A DNA stretch of 64,000 bases from Niabella sp. (GTDB lineage: Bacteria > Bacteroidota > Bacteroidia > Chitinophagales > Chitinophagaceae): assembly GCA_017744715.1 (NCBI GenBank), contig JAGIAT010000002.1, positions 186,001 to 250,000 of the forward strand. Reading direction: 5' to 3'. Below, one piece after another: positions 56,390-64,000 of this stretch. The notes below the pieces were generated by a model, which was not told where the DNA came from, did not search any database, and saw only the letters and a list, made by a program, of their open reading frames with translations. The first letter of the stretch is position 1, and every line of letters begins with the position of its first letter. The translations under genes and the position numbers were made by a program.

Positions 56390-57580
56390 TTATTTTTTGG
56401 TCTTTGCCGGCTGCGCGAAAAAAATGCGCTTCAACACTTCGAGGTAGCCCATCTTATATACCGTATCGGGTTCCAGGTAGCTGCCCTCCGACCATTCATT
56501 CCAGGCATTGACGGTCACGATCTGCGGCTGCCGGGGATGCGCATCCAGATACGCTTTTGCCTTCTCCAGGTATTTCGCAAATTTTTCTGGAGCAGGGTTG
56601 ATGATATAGCCTGCCTTGAAGGGATAACGGGGATTGGGATCCCAGCCGATGGTTACGTTTGGCAGATAAGGGATCGAAAAATCATGATCAAATCCCTTCC
56701 ACATGGCCGTTGACGCGTCGGCCCATTTTTCATAGTCGCCCGAAGGCCGCTGCAGGTGCGCCCAGCAATAATTGGTCATGCTCCGGAAACCAAAATAGGT
56801 AAGCACTTTATCCTGCGTTTGTATTTGATCGCCCGGTACGCCGCTGATGGAAGCCGGCAGGGCCGACCATAAAATACCCTGCAGGTGCAGCCCAGGGAAA
56901 CCCGCCGCTTTTGTCTTTTTCCTGAAATCATCAAGCGCCGCTTTTGTTGCCACCGGACCACCCAACCCGTTGATAAGGGTTTGTAATTCATAAATACAGA
57001 ATACCGGCTCCCCGTTGATCTTATAATAAGACGGATCTTTAAAGTAACGGCTGATCAACCGGTCGGTAATCTTATCGAACTCCGCCCGGTTTACGCTTCC
57101 CTTCCAGATCACCGAGTCTTTACGCGGATTACGGGTATCCCAATAGCTGGTGGCATCGTGGTTGGCCCACATCAGGTAAAAATGCATCCGCCCTTTATTG
57201 GCCTTCAAAAAACCGTTATTGATACAACTTTCCAGGAACGGCTGTCCCTCGTACCAGTACCAATCAAAAATAAATGTGTTTACCCCATGCGCCACCGCCG
57301 TTTTTATTTTCCGGTCCATTACCAGGGGATCGGCTTCGTTCTCGTATCCCCACAATGGCACTTTGGGCTGCGCATGCCCTTCCTCCTTGGGTTTTGCCTT
57401 GTAGATAATTTCCCATTCGCCTTTTTTATCCGGGAACAGAAATTCAATCCGGGGCTCATAATGATAGGCCGGCCAGTAGAAAGCGGCCACATCATAGCGC
57501 TGTGCGGCCACGCTGCCTGAACCTGCTACTACGGTAAGGCAGCAAAACCATAAACAACGGATCATCTTTTTTATTATCAT
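56390..57580 (-). CDS. GH99-like / WbsX-family exported glycosidase
   Basis: 396 residues. Signal peptide about 1-26 (LTVVAGSGSVAAQ). The barrel begins RYDVAAFYWPAYHYEPRIEF and includes HGVNTFIFDWYWYEGQPFLE, NHDATSYWDTRNP, NVTIGWDPNPRYP and VNAWNEWSEGSYLEPD. This is the pattern of the WbsX / GH99-like family. Relatives of GH99 hydrolyse alpha-mannosides, but this branch is uncharacterized as far as I know. It lies 105 bases after the SusD gene and just before the other GH-like gene, both on -, which places it in the second utilization locus. Confidence 0.8.
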   Translation of the reverse strand: MIIKKMIRCLWFCCLTVVAGSGSVAAQRYDVAAFYWPAYHYEPRIEFLFPDKKGEWEIIYKAKPKEEGHAQPKVPLWGYENEADPLVMDRKIKTAVAHGVNTFIFDWYWYEGQPFLESCINNGFLKANKGRMHFYLMWANHDATSYWDTRNPRKDSVIWKGSVNRAEFDKITDRLISRYFKDPSYYKINGEPVFCIYELQTLINGLGGPVATKAALDDFRKKTKAAGFPGLHLQGILWSALPASISGVPGDQIQTQDKVLTYFGFRSMTNYCWAHLQRPSGDYEKWADASTAMWKGFDHDFSIPYLPNVTIGWDPNPRYPFKAGYIINPAPEKFAKYLEKAKAYLDAHPRQPQIVTVNAWNEWSEGSYLEPDTVYKMGYLEVLKRIFFAQPAKTKK

Positions 57581-57685
57581 CTTGCAATCATTTAAAGGCT
57601 GGTAATCGTTTAGCCCGGGGTTTTTCTGAAGCAGCGATACCGGTAAACCATCCGGCCAGCTTCAACCTGCTGCCCGCATTACCGG

Positions 57686-59521
57686 TTACCACCCGGCATT
57701 CTGCCAGTTCACCCCCGAAAGACCGATGATCTTATCTACCTCATTTTTGTCAATAGGGTACACCAGGAAACGGTCTGTTGCACTTCCCCTGTCGTTAAAC
57801 CGGAACCGGGTATAGGTAAGCGCCGATCCGCTGGTCCGGATCCGCATACCGGTTACAAATTTATCCGTTTGATCCAGGATCTTCCAGCGGCGCACATCAA
57901 AGAACCGGTGTTCTTCAAAAGCCAGTTCGATACGCCGTTCATTACGGTACTTTTTTTCAAAAGCATCCTTGCTCATTCCCGCCGGAAAATCGGGCATGCC
58001 CGCCCGCTTCCGTACCGCATTCACGGCTTCTCTTGCACTCATCGACGTTCCGTTTACCATAACAGGCACATCCGGTCCCACTGCCTGGTAAGCCATCTCC
58101 GCAAAGTTCAGATAAAGTTCGGCAAGGCGCAATAACCGGATGGCACCATCTGCATTGGAACTTTGGCTGGATACCGAATTATTAAATTTCCGCTGATAAT
58201 AACCGGTGCGCGTGTATCGCCTGTCGGTTTCGGAAAGACTGTCTGCGCCGCCTATATAAGCAGCTACTTTTCTTCCGGTAGGCTGGTTCAGAAAACGTAC
58301 GGCCCCGTTGTAGTATATAGAGGCGTAAAACCGCGGATCTCTTCCTGCATAGGGGTTATTGGGGTCATAGCCGGATGCAGGATTTACGATCGGCACCAGG
58401 TGATCCGCATCGCTGTACCCAAGGATCGGCGGTTCTCCATTGGCCATTTCATATGCATCTACCAGGTCCTGGGTTGGGCAGGGCCCTGCTTTACTCATAC
58501 CGGCCGTGGTAGGCATTCCCGCATCCCGCCAAACGGCCAGCTGGCTGCCCTGCTGAAAGATCGTTTCTTTATCTACGGTTCTTTTATCATTAGAGCTGGT
58601 AATGAAATAATACGCATAGGCATTTTGTGCAATAGTGGCTGCCGGCGTTACGTCAAATAGTTTATACCCGTTGGCCGTGCACTGAAACAAGGCTTCAGCC
58701 GTAGTTTTTGCTGCATCTTCCAGGGTAAATGTGCCATCGTTCCACAACGGGCTTACGGCATAGGTGATCGCCTGCGATTTTATGGCATATGGAATGGACC
58801 GGGTCATGATCCCAAACTGGTTGTCATAAATATTCCAGGAAAAACCAAACTGCGAATCGGGAGCCGCAAGCGCAGAATCGCAATCGGCCAGGATAAATTG
58901 CACCACCTCTCCAAACTTCGCCCGGCGGTCCTGTGAAAAATCATGTTTGATACCCAGTGGCTCTTTGAAGATGGGCACGCCGCCATATCTTTTTATCAGT
59001 TGCAGATAATAGAGGGCACGTAAGGTATGTGCCTGTGCGATCCAGCCTTCTTTTTCCTCTTCCCGGGCATAGATGACCGCCGTTTTTATATATTTTAAAA
59101 AAGTATTACACTGGTGTATCCCCTGAAACAGGCTCGTCCAGGGACTTCCGTCTGCCGAATTGCTGGCATAGGTTGCAGCGGTAAGTGCACCCCGGTACCA
59201 GTTTATAAAATCCGATCCGCTGGTAATATCGTCCGCATCCTGCGCTTCATCTGTAAATGAAGCACGGTTCATTGAGGGGGACGGGCAAAACCCATAACAG
59301 GAGTTCAGATAACCCCGGACACGGTTATAATCCGTAAAGGCATCTTCAACATTTGGCAACCGGCCGTCAGCCGTAAAATCCAATTGTTTATTGCAGGCGT
59401 TCATCAACAGCAGGCAACCAAGCAGCCATCCTATTTGCAGCAGTCCTTCGCCCCAAATAGAACTTCCGTTTTTATGGCCATTTGTTATCTTCCGCTTTCT
59501 GTTTAATTGCATTGATCTCAT
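57686..59521 (-). CDS. SusD-family lipoprotein, second locus
   Basis: 611 residues from the ATG at 59521 (MRSMQLNRKRKITNG); the frame is open to 59563. Lipoprotein signal with Cys in LLGCLLLMNACNKQLD. SusD features include the TPR-like helices (GWIAQAHTLRALYYLQLIKR) and, near the end, NERRIELAFEEHRFFDVRRW, closing SGVNWQNAGW. It would form the lid of the SusC at 59567. The two GH-like genes follow downstream on the same strand. The glycan is not known. Confidence 0.92.
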   Translation of the reverse strand: MRSMQLNRKRKITNGHKNGSSIWGEGLLQIGWLLGCLLLMNACNKQLDFTADGRLPNVEDAFTDYNRVRGYLNSCYGFCPSPSMNRASFTDEAQDADDITSGSDFINWYRGALTAATYASNSADGSPWTSLFQGIHQCNTFLKYIKTAVIYAREEEKEGWIAQAHTLRALYYLQLIKRYGGVPIFKEPLGIKHDFSQDRRAKFGEVVQFILADCDSALAAPDSQFGFSWNIYDNQFGIMTRSIPYAIKSQAITYAVSPLWNDGTFTLEDAAKTTAEALFQCTANGYKLFDVTPAATIAQNAYAYYFITSSNDKRTVDKETIFQQGSQLAVWRDAGMPTTAGMSKAGPCPTQDLVDAYEMANGEPPILGYSDADHLVPIVNPASGYDPNNPYAGRDPRFYASIYYNGAVRFLNQPTGRKVAAYIGGADSLSETDRRYTRTGYYQRKFNNSVSSQSSNADGAIRLLRLAELYLNFAEMAYQAVGPDVPVMVNGTSMSAREAVNAVRKRAGMPDFPAGMSKDAFEKKYRNERRIELAFEEHRFFDVRRWKILDQTDKFVTGMRIRTSGSALTYTRFRFNDRGSATDRFLVYPIDKNEVDKIIGLSGVNWQNAGW

Positions 59522-59566
59522 ATCAAAAAATTTCAGGTAAATAATTTTAACCGGAACTGTCAATCA

Positions 59567-62500
59567 TTAAAAGGTTACTTTAACGCCCATATTATATACA
59601 CGGTATACCGGGAAGCCGCTGAAACCGCCCCCTTCAGGCCCGTAGTCGTTCGATCGCATTTGATCCCAGGTTATCAGGTTCTGACCGCTTGCCAGCAAAC
59701 GGATCTGTTGCGCACCAATGAACCGCACAGCCCGCGCAGGCAATACATAAGCCAATTCGATATTCTTCAAACGGAGGTAGGCCCTGTTTGTGGTATAGTA
59801 GTCGCTTCCCTGGTGACTGCTGCTGGCGGTTAACGAAAGCGCCGGCGCCGTGATCAGATCCCCGTTCTGGTAGCGTTCAGCCGTCCAGGCATTCCGGTGC
59901 AGCGCGCCAAATACCCCATCGTTCGACGTTTCATATACACCCATCCCGCTTTCAATGGTTGTATAGGTGCCCGTTCCCTGGAAGAGCACATTCAGTTCAA
60001 AAGACCGGAAGTTCACCCCCCCGTTAAATGCATATACTGCACGGGGAATGGCACCCGTACCAATAGGCGCCTGGTCTTTTTCGTCGATAATGCCATCATT
60101 ATTCAGATCGGTATATTTCAGGTCGCCCAGGCGGGGCTTACCTACGCGGTCATAGGCCAGTTTATTTGCAGCGAGTTCCTCCGGGGTATTGAAGAAGCCG
60201 TTGCCATTACTGCGATCTACCAGGTACCCCCATAGCTGGCCTACCGAATAGCCCTCGGTTCTTTTCCGGTACACATAATCTTCGGTTTGTGCTGCTTCGT
60301 TAATGCTGATGACCTTATTGCGGGCATAGCTATACATACCTCCAATAGTGAAGCCCAGGTGCGGATTCAGCTGTTTGCGGATGTTAATGGAAACTTCATA
60401 CCCCTTGTTTTCAAAAATGCCTTCGTTCAACTGGGGATATTCATTAAGCGGGAAACCCTGGTACGCCGGAATGGTACCGGTAGCGCCCACCACCATGTTT
60501 TCCATCCGCTCGTTAAACACATCCGCATTGACCGTAATCATATTCAGCAATCCGAGGTCGATACCAACATTCTTTTTGGTAGAGATCTCTGCCATAATAT
60601 CCGGGTTGGCCATTTTATTTTCAGATACCAGCCACTGCAGGTAACCGATAGGGCCGCCGCGGGCCAGCCGGATATCATTCAGATACGCAAAACGGCTTAA
60701 ACCGCTTTGATCATTCCCTGCTTTTCCATAGGAAGCCCGAAGCTTCAGTAAACTAAGCCATGACTGATCTTTCAGGAATGCCTCATTCGATACCACCCAA
60801 CCGGCAGAAGCCGCAGGGAAACCGGTAAACCGTTTATTTCTTGCATACTGTTCGGACCCGCCATATCCCCAGTCAAATTTTAAGAGGTACCGGTCGTTAT
60901 AAGCATAATCCACTTCAAAACCGGCGCTAACCCGGTCGTAAGGCAGGGCACCGGTATTGCTATTGTCATTTTTAATCAGGTTCTGGTAAAACATATAGCC
61001 AAAGCTGCGCAGGGTATGTTTTCCAAAAACACGTTCATACTTCAGGTTGGCCTTATAGGACAGGTGATAATAAAAAGAATGGGTTTTTCCATATGCAAGC
61101 GGACTGTTGGCGTTGGTACCCAGTTTGGAAAATGCCATAGTATCCAGGTTGGCAGACCGGGTATACCGTTCATAATCCTGGGTAGTGCTCATACTTCCCA
61201 CGGCATTGGTTTGGTACGCAAACAAACCATCCATGCTCAATCCCCTGGTTAAAAAGCCCAGGTCTACATCCAGGCCAAACTGCGAAGTAACATTTGTTAC
61301 CGTGTGGCGGTAATAACCGGAGCGGTTCAGCATTCCGTAAGTTGGGCTGCTGATATTGGTGGAAGCCACCACCTGCCCGCCGGGCGTGGTCACCGTTCCG
61401 GCAGCATTCTTCAACTCAGGCGTCAACGGACCGTAAAAATTGGAAGGAAGTTGAAAGATACTGCTGTAGATGGTGGAGTTTCCCGATCCGGCGGTACGCT
61501 CCCGTTTCACATTGCCGGCTAACCGTACAAATGTTTTGATGTACTTATTGATGACCATGTCCACATTGGTGCGGTAGTTTACCCAAACATTGTTGGCATT
61601 GGGATCGTACTTCGGTTGATCGGTATTAAAATACCCGCCCTGGTGCATTACATTGATATTGGAATAAAACTGTACCCGGTCATTACCTCCTGTAAGATTT
61701 ACACTTCCCCGCTGCATGCTGGCAAAATCCTTTACAAAATAGTTGTACCAATCCGTATTCGGATAGTACATAGGGTCTGCGCCCGTGCGGTATTTCTCTA
61801 TCTGGGCATCTGTAAACGGTAACTTTTTGCCGTCGTTTTGTGCAGCCTGGTTTCTAAGGGTTGCATATTCCGCTGCGCTGATAAATGCCGGTTTGGTGGT
61901 CACCTGCTGTACGGACTGATCAAACGTAGTGCGTATCTGCAGTGTACCCTTCACCCCTCTTTTTGTTTTGATCACCAACACCCCGTTAGCACCCTGAATA
62001 CCATAAATAGCCTGGGTAGAGGCATCTTTCAGCAGGCTCACCGATTCAATTTCATTGGGCGAAATATACTCCAGGCTCTGGCTGGCGTTGTAGGAAACGG
62101 GCACCCCGTCAATGACCACCAGCGGACCATTTCTCCGGATGGAGTTAAAGCCTCTTGCATAAATATTTGTGGTAGCACGGGACAATTCGGAATAGGTTTC
62201 CATGGTGGTAAGCCCCGACAGCCGGCCCGCAAGCGTTTGTGTAAAATTCGCAACAGGAGCCCGCTCCAACACTTCACCGCTAACGGATGCAACCGCACCG
62301 GAAACATCTTTACGCAACTGCCGGGAATATCCAAGCTGTACGGTTTCATATTCGTTATGCACATCGGGCTGCAGTTGAATGTTTTGCTCTTTAGATACAT
62401 CCACTTCGAAGGTCTGCGATTTATAACCGGCCTTGCTTACAACAAACGAGCGGCTGTTGTCATTAACGGTTAGCAGGTACACGCCTGTATTGCTGGTAAA

Positions 62501-62689
62501 AACACCGTTTTTACCATTTGAAGAACTAACGGATGCGTCCGGCACCGGCCGGTTCCATTCATCAGTGATCGTACCCTTTACCACGATCCCGGATTGTTGC
62601 GCGGTTCCTTTCATCAACGGGCCGCTTAAAAGGAATGCCAGCAAAACCATCACCCTGTTAATCATTTTATAGTCCATGTAATTTCTCAT
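59567..62689 (-). CDS. SusC-family TonB-dependent transporter, second locus
   Basis: 1040 residues; ATG 62677 and ATG 62665 are also possible starts. Signal peptide (VMVLLAFLLSGPLMKGTAQQ). A carboxypeptidase-regulatory-like domain (VVKGTITDEWNRPVPDASVS) and the SusC plug follow (LGYSRQLRKDVSGAVASVSG; GPLVVIDGVPVSYNASQSLE). It has a barrel with late strands as usual for the family. It imports an oligosaccharide with the downstream SusD. It starts 26 bases after the stop of another SusD gene, which itself must have a SusC outside the window, so the locus has two SusCD pairs in tandem. Confidence 0.93.
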   Translation of the reverse strand: MRNYMDYKMINRVMVLLAFLLSGPLMKGTAQQSGIVVKGTITDEWNRPVPDASVSSSNGKNGVFTSNTGVYLLTVNDNSRSFVVSKAGYKSQTFEVDVSKEQNIQLQPDVHNEYETVQLGYSRQLRKDVSGAVASVSGEVLERAPVANFTQTLAGRLSGLTTMETYSELSRATTNIYARGFNSIRRNGPLVVIDGVPVSYNASQSLEYISPNEIESVSLLKDASTQAIYGIQGANGVLVIKTKRGVKGTLQIRTTFDQSVQQVTTKPAFISAAEYATLRNQAAQNDGKKLPFTDAQIEKYRTGADPMYYPNTDWYNYFVKDFASMQRGSVNLTGGNDRVQFYSNINVMHQGGYFNTDQPKYDPNANNVWVNYRTNVDMVINKYIKTFVRLAGNVKRERTAGSGNSTIYSSIFQLPSNFYGPLTPELKNAAGTVTTPGGQVVASTNISSPTYGMLNRSGYYRHTVTNVTSQFGLDVDLGFLTRGLSMDGLFAYQTNAVGSMSTTQDYERYTRSANLDTMAFSKLGTNANSPLAYGKTHSFYYHLSYKANLKYERVFGKHTLRSFGYMFYQNLIKNDNSNTGALPYDRVSAGFEVDYAYNDRYLLKFDWGYGGSEQYARNKRFTGFPAASAGWVVSNEAFLKDQSWLSLLKLRASYGKAGNDQSGLSRFAYLNDIRLARGGPIGYLQWLVSENKMANPDIMAEISTKKNVGIDLGLLNMITVNADVFNERMENMVVGATGTIPAYQGFPLNEYPQLNEGIFENKGYEVSINIRKQLNPHLGFTIGGMYSYARNKVISINEAAQTEDYVYRKRTEGYSVGQLWGYLVDRSNGNGFFNTPEELAANKLAYDRVGKPRLGDLKYTDLNNDGIIDEKDQAPIGTGAIPRAVYAFNGGVNFRSFELNVLFQGTGTYTTIESGMGVYETSNDGVFGALHRNAWTAERYQNGDLITAPALSLTASSSHQGSDYYTTNRAYLRLKNIELAYVLPARAVRFIGAQQIRLLASGQNLITWDQMRSNDYGPEGGGFSGFPVYRVYNMGVKVTF

Positions 62690-62714
62690 TATTTTCTATT
62701 AAACATTTTTACAC

Positions 62715-64000
62715 TTACCAGCCGCGATTTTGCCACACCTGCCCGGTATTACTCAGGAGTATGTTTGCTTCGTTGAGCGGGATGGGGAGCCAAAGAAATT
62801 TGTTTTCATAGCAGGCCCGGGGAGTGGGCCGTATCAGGCGGCGGCCGTATGTATACGTTCCATCGGTATTGCGTTTGATTTCCGCAGCCGTAAGCCATTT
62901 ATCGGTTTTGGATAAATCGCCCTCGGGGCTGGTCCACCTGCGGATATCGAAATAACGGTTCTCCTCCATTGCCAGCTCTACCCGGCGCTCCTGGCGTACC
63001 CGTAAAATCAATTGCGCTTTCGATAGTCCCTGCGGCAGATCAGGCATCCCCACCCTTCTCCGGATCTCATTCACCGCAGCATAGGCCTCATCCGGATGTG
63101 CGGACTCCGCGGCTGCTTCTGCAAAATTGAGGATCACTTCTCCCAGCCGGAACAACTTCCAGTTGGCACCACCAACCGGGTTATTATTACTGCTGGTCGG
63201 ATGTAAAAATTTACGTTCAAAATAACCGGTTCGTGTAGCCCTTCTTACCGCCGGGTCCAGGCCCGTTTGCGGCTCGCCCACATAAGTAGTAATGATACGG
63301 GTGCGCTGCACTTTTCCTCCGGGATAGTTTTCGGGCGACTCCTTTACTTCATCAAAATTCCAAAGGCAATACCTTTTGGATCCGTTGTAATAGATCGACG
63401 CATAAAAACGGGGATCACGGTTTGCATAGGGATTCTGCGGATTGTACATTGTATTATCCGGGTTATAATTGGGCTGCAAATGCTGCTCGTCCGTATACGG
63501 ATTTGCCAGATCCAGGATCGGCTGTCCGTCTTTCGTTTCATAAGCATCTACCAGTTCCTGTGTTGGGCAGGTGCCCGATTTATACCCGTCCTGTGCGCCG
63601 ATGCCATCAATATTCCATATGTTTCCCTGCCCGTCCCGGCTTTGATAAATGGTTTCCTTATCCACCGGCGTGGCCGAATAGGCCATTGTTTGGGTGAAAT
63701 ATTCGTTATACAACGCGGCTTTTTCATTTTTATCGGGTCCGATAAATGCGATGTCCGAAAGATAGGTTTGCGGCTGGTTTACTTTATTATAAAGTTCATA
63801 GCCCTGATCCCGCAGGTTTTGTAACGAGGCTTTATTGACCTGGTAGGCCTCATCCCAATAATTTTTTCCTCCGTTATTTAAAGGGCTGGCGGCAAAAAGA
63901 ATCATCTTCGATTTGATGGCCTCCGCCATCGCCTTTTGCACACGGCCCCCTTCACCCGAAACCGTAATGCGCCAGGGTAAATCCGGAATGGCGAGTGCAG
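62715..64000 (-). CDS. SusD-family lipoprotein, N-terminus outside the window
   Basis: The frame is open to the last base, so the gene is cut; about 428 residues are present. The segment before residue MQKAMAEAIKSKMILFAASP reads ALAIPDLPWRITVSGEGGRV in the same frame, typical of SusD. Further motifs are PNYNPDNTMYNPQNPYANRD, RFYASIYYNG, and QERRVELAMEENRYFDIRRW, ending VWQNRGW. It belongs to a first SusCD pair of the second locus, whose SusC lies beyond the window end. Confidence 0.93.
   Translation of the reverse strand, partial: ALAIPDLPWRITVSGEGGRVQKAMAEAIKSKMILFAASPLNNGGKNYWDEAYQVNKASLQNLRDQGYELYNKVNQPQTYLSDIAFIGPDKNEKAALYNEYFTQTMAYSATPVDKETIYQSRDGQGNIWNIDGIGAQDGYKSGTCPTQELVDAYETKDGQPILDLANPYTDEQHLQPNYNPDNTMYNPQNPYANRDPRFYASIYYNGSKRYCLWNFDEVKESPENYPGGKVQRTRIITTYVGEPQTGLDPAVRRATRTGYFERKFLHPTSSNNNPVGGANWKLFRLGEVILNFAEAAAESAHPDEAYAAVNEIRRRVGMPDLPQGLSKAQLILRVRQERRVELAMEENRYFDIRRWTSPEGDLSKTDKWLTAAEIKRNTDGTYTYGRRLIRPTPRACYENKFLWLPIPLNEANILLSNTGQVWQNRGW

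Overview
The window looks like a chromosomal segment from a glycan-degrading member of the Bacteroidota, most likely Chitinophagaceae or a close relative. The reasons are several SusC/SusD pairs, a one-protein hybrid two-component regulator, Bacteroidota-type promoters (TTTG-N19-TAnnTTTG), weak Shine-Dalgarno sequences, and terminal Fn3-like domains of the kind usual in type IX-secreted proteins. No phage, transposase, CRISPR array, rRNA or tRNA was seen. Genus is inference.

Layout. 1-1852: the end of a polysaccharide utilization locus (SusD tail plus a GH18 lipoprotein). 2118-14493: three large paralogous exported proteins with two paralogous AraC regulators, small hypothetical genes and long gene-poor stretches holding hairpins. 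15053-20021: a DyP peroxidase with an unknown small protein, then a MocR regulator divergent from a DMT transporter and an ATP-grasp ligase. 20374-51421: a large glycosaminoglycan locus. It has a hybrid two-component regulator and a ROK kinase on +. On - it has SusC, SusD, sulfatase, ROK kinase, MFS transporter, heparinase I (PL13), sulfatase, PL8 chondroitinase-ABC-like lyase, sulfatase and a heparinase II/III-family lyase. Back on + come a GH88 unsaturated glucuronidase, a heparin-lyase-fold surface protein and heparinase III (PL12). 51574-54332: a pirin divergent from a ring-cleaving dioxygenase and an esterase. 54545-64000: a second locus with two SusD, one SusC and two GH99-like proteins, running off the end.

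How the glycosaminoglycan locus should work: lyases cut heparin/heparan sulfate, and probably chondroitin or dermatan, to unsaturated oligosaccharides. SusCD imports them, sulfatases (one resembling N-sulfamidases) desulfate them, and GH88 removes the unsaturated uronate. MFS carries the small products inward and ROK kinases phosphorylate the amino sugar. The regulator senses an oligosaccharide in the periplasm.

The most unusual signal is a C-terminal module shared by the three big paralogs (ends 2118, 7562, 13380) and the lyase-fold protein (end 49407). An Fn3-like domain of the type-IX-associated kind is interrupted before its last strands by a hydrophobic segment, a basic turn, a second hydrophobic segment and a lipobox-like Cys. 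The domain then finishes with its usual (F/Y)-(V/Y)-R-(I/L)-x-Q-(V/I)-D strand about 14 residues later. This looks like an internal lipoprotein signal inside a beta-sandwich, a possible new way to anchor or split a surface protein.
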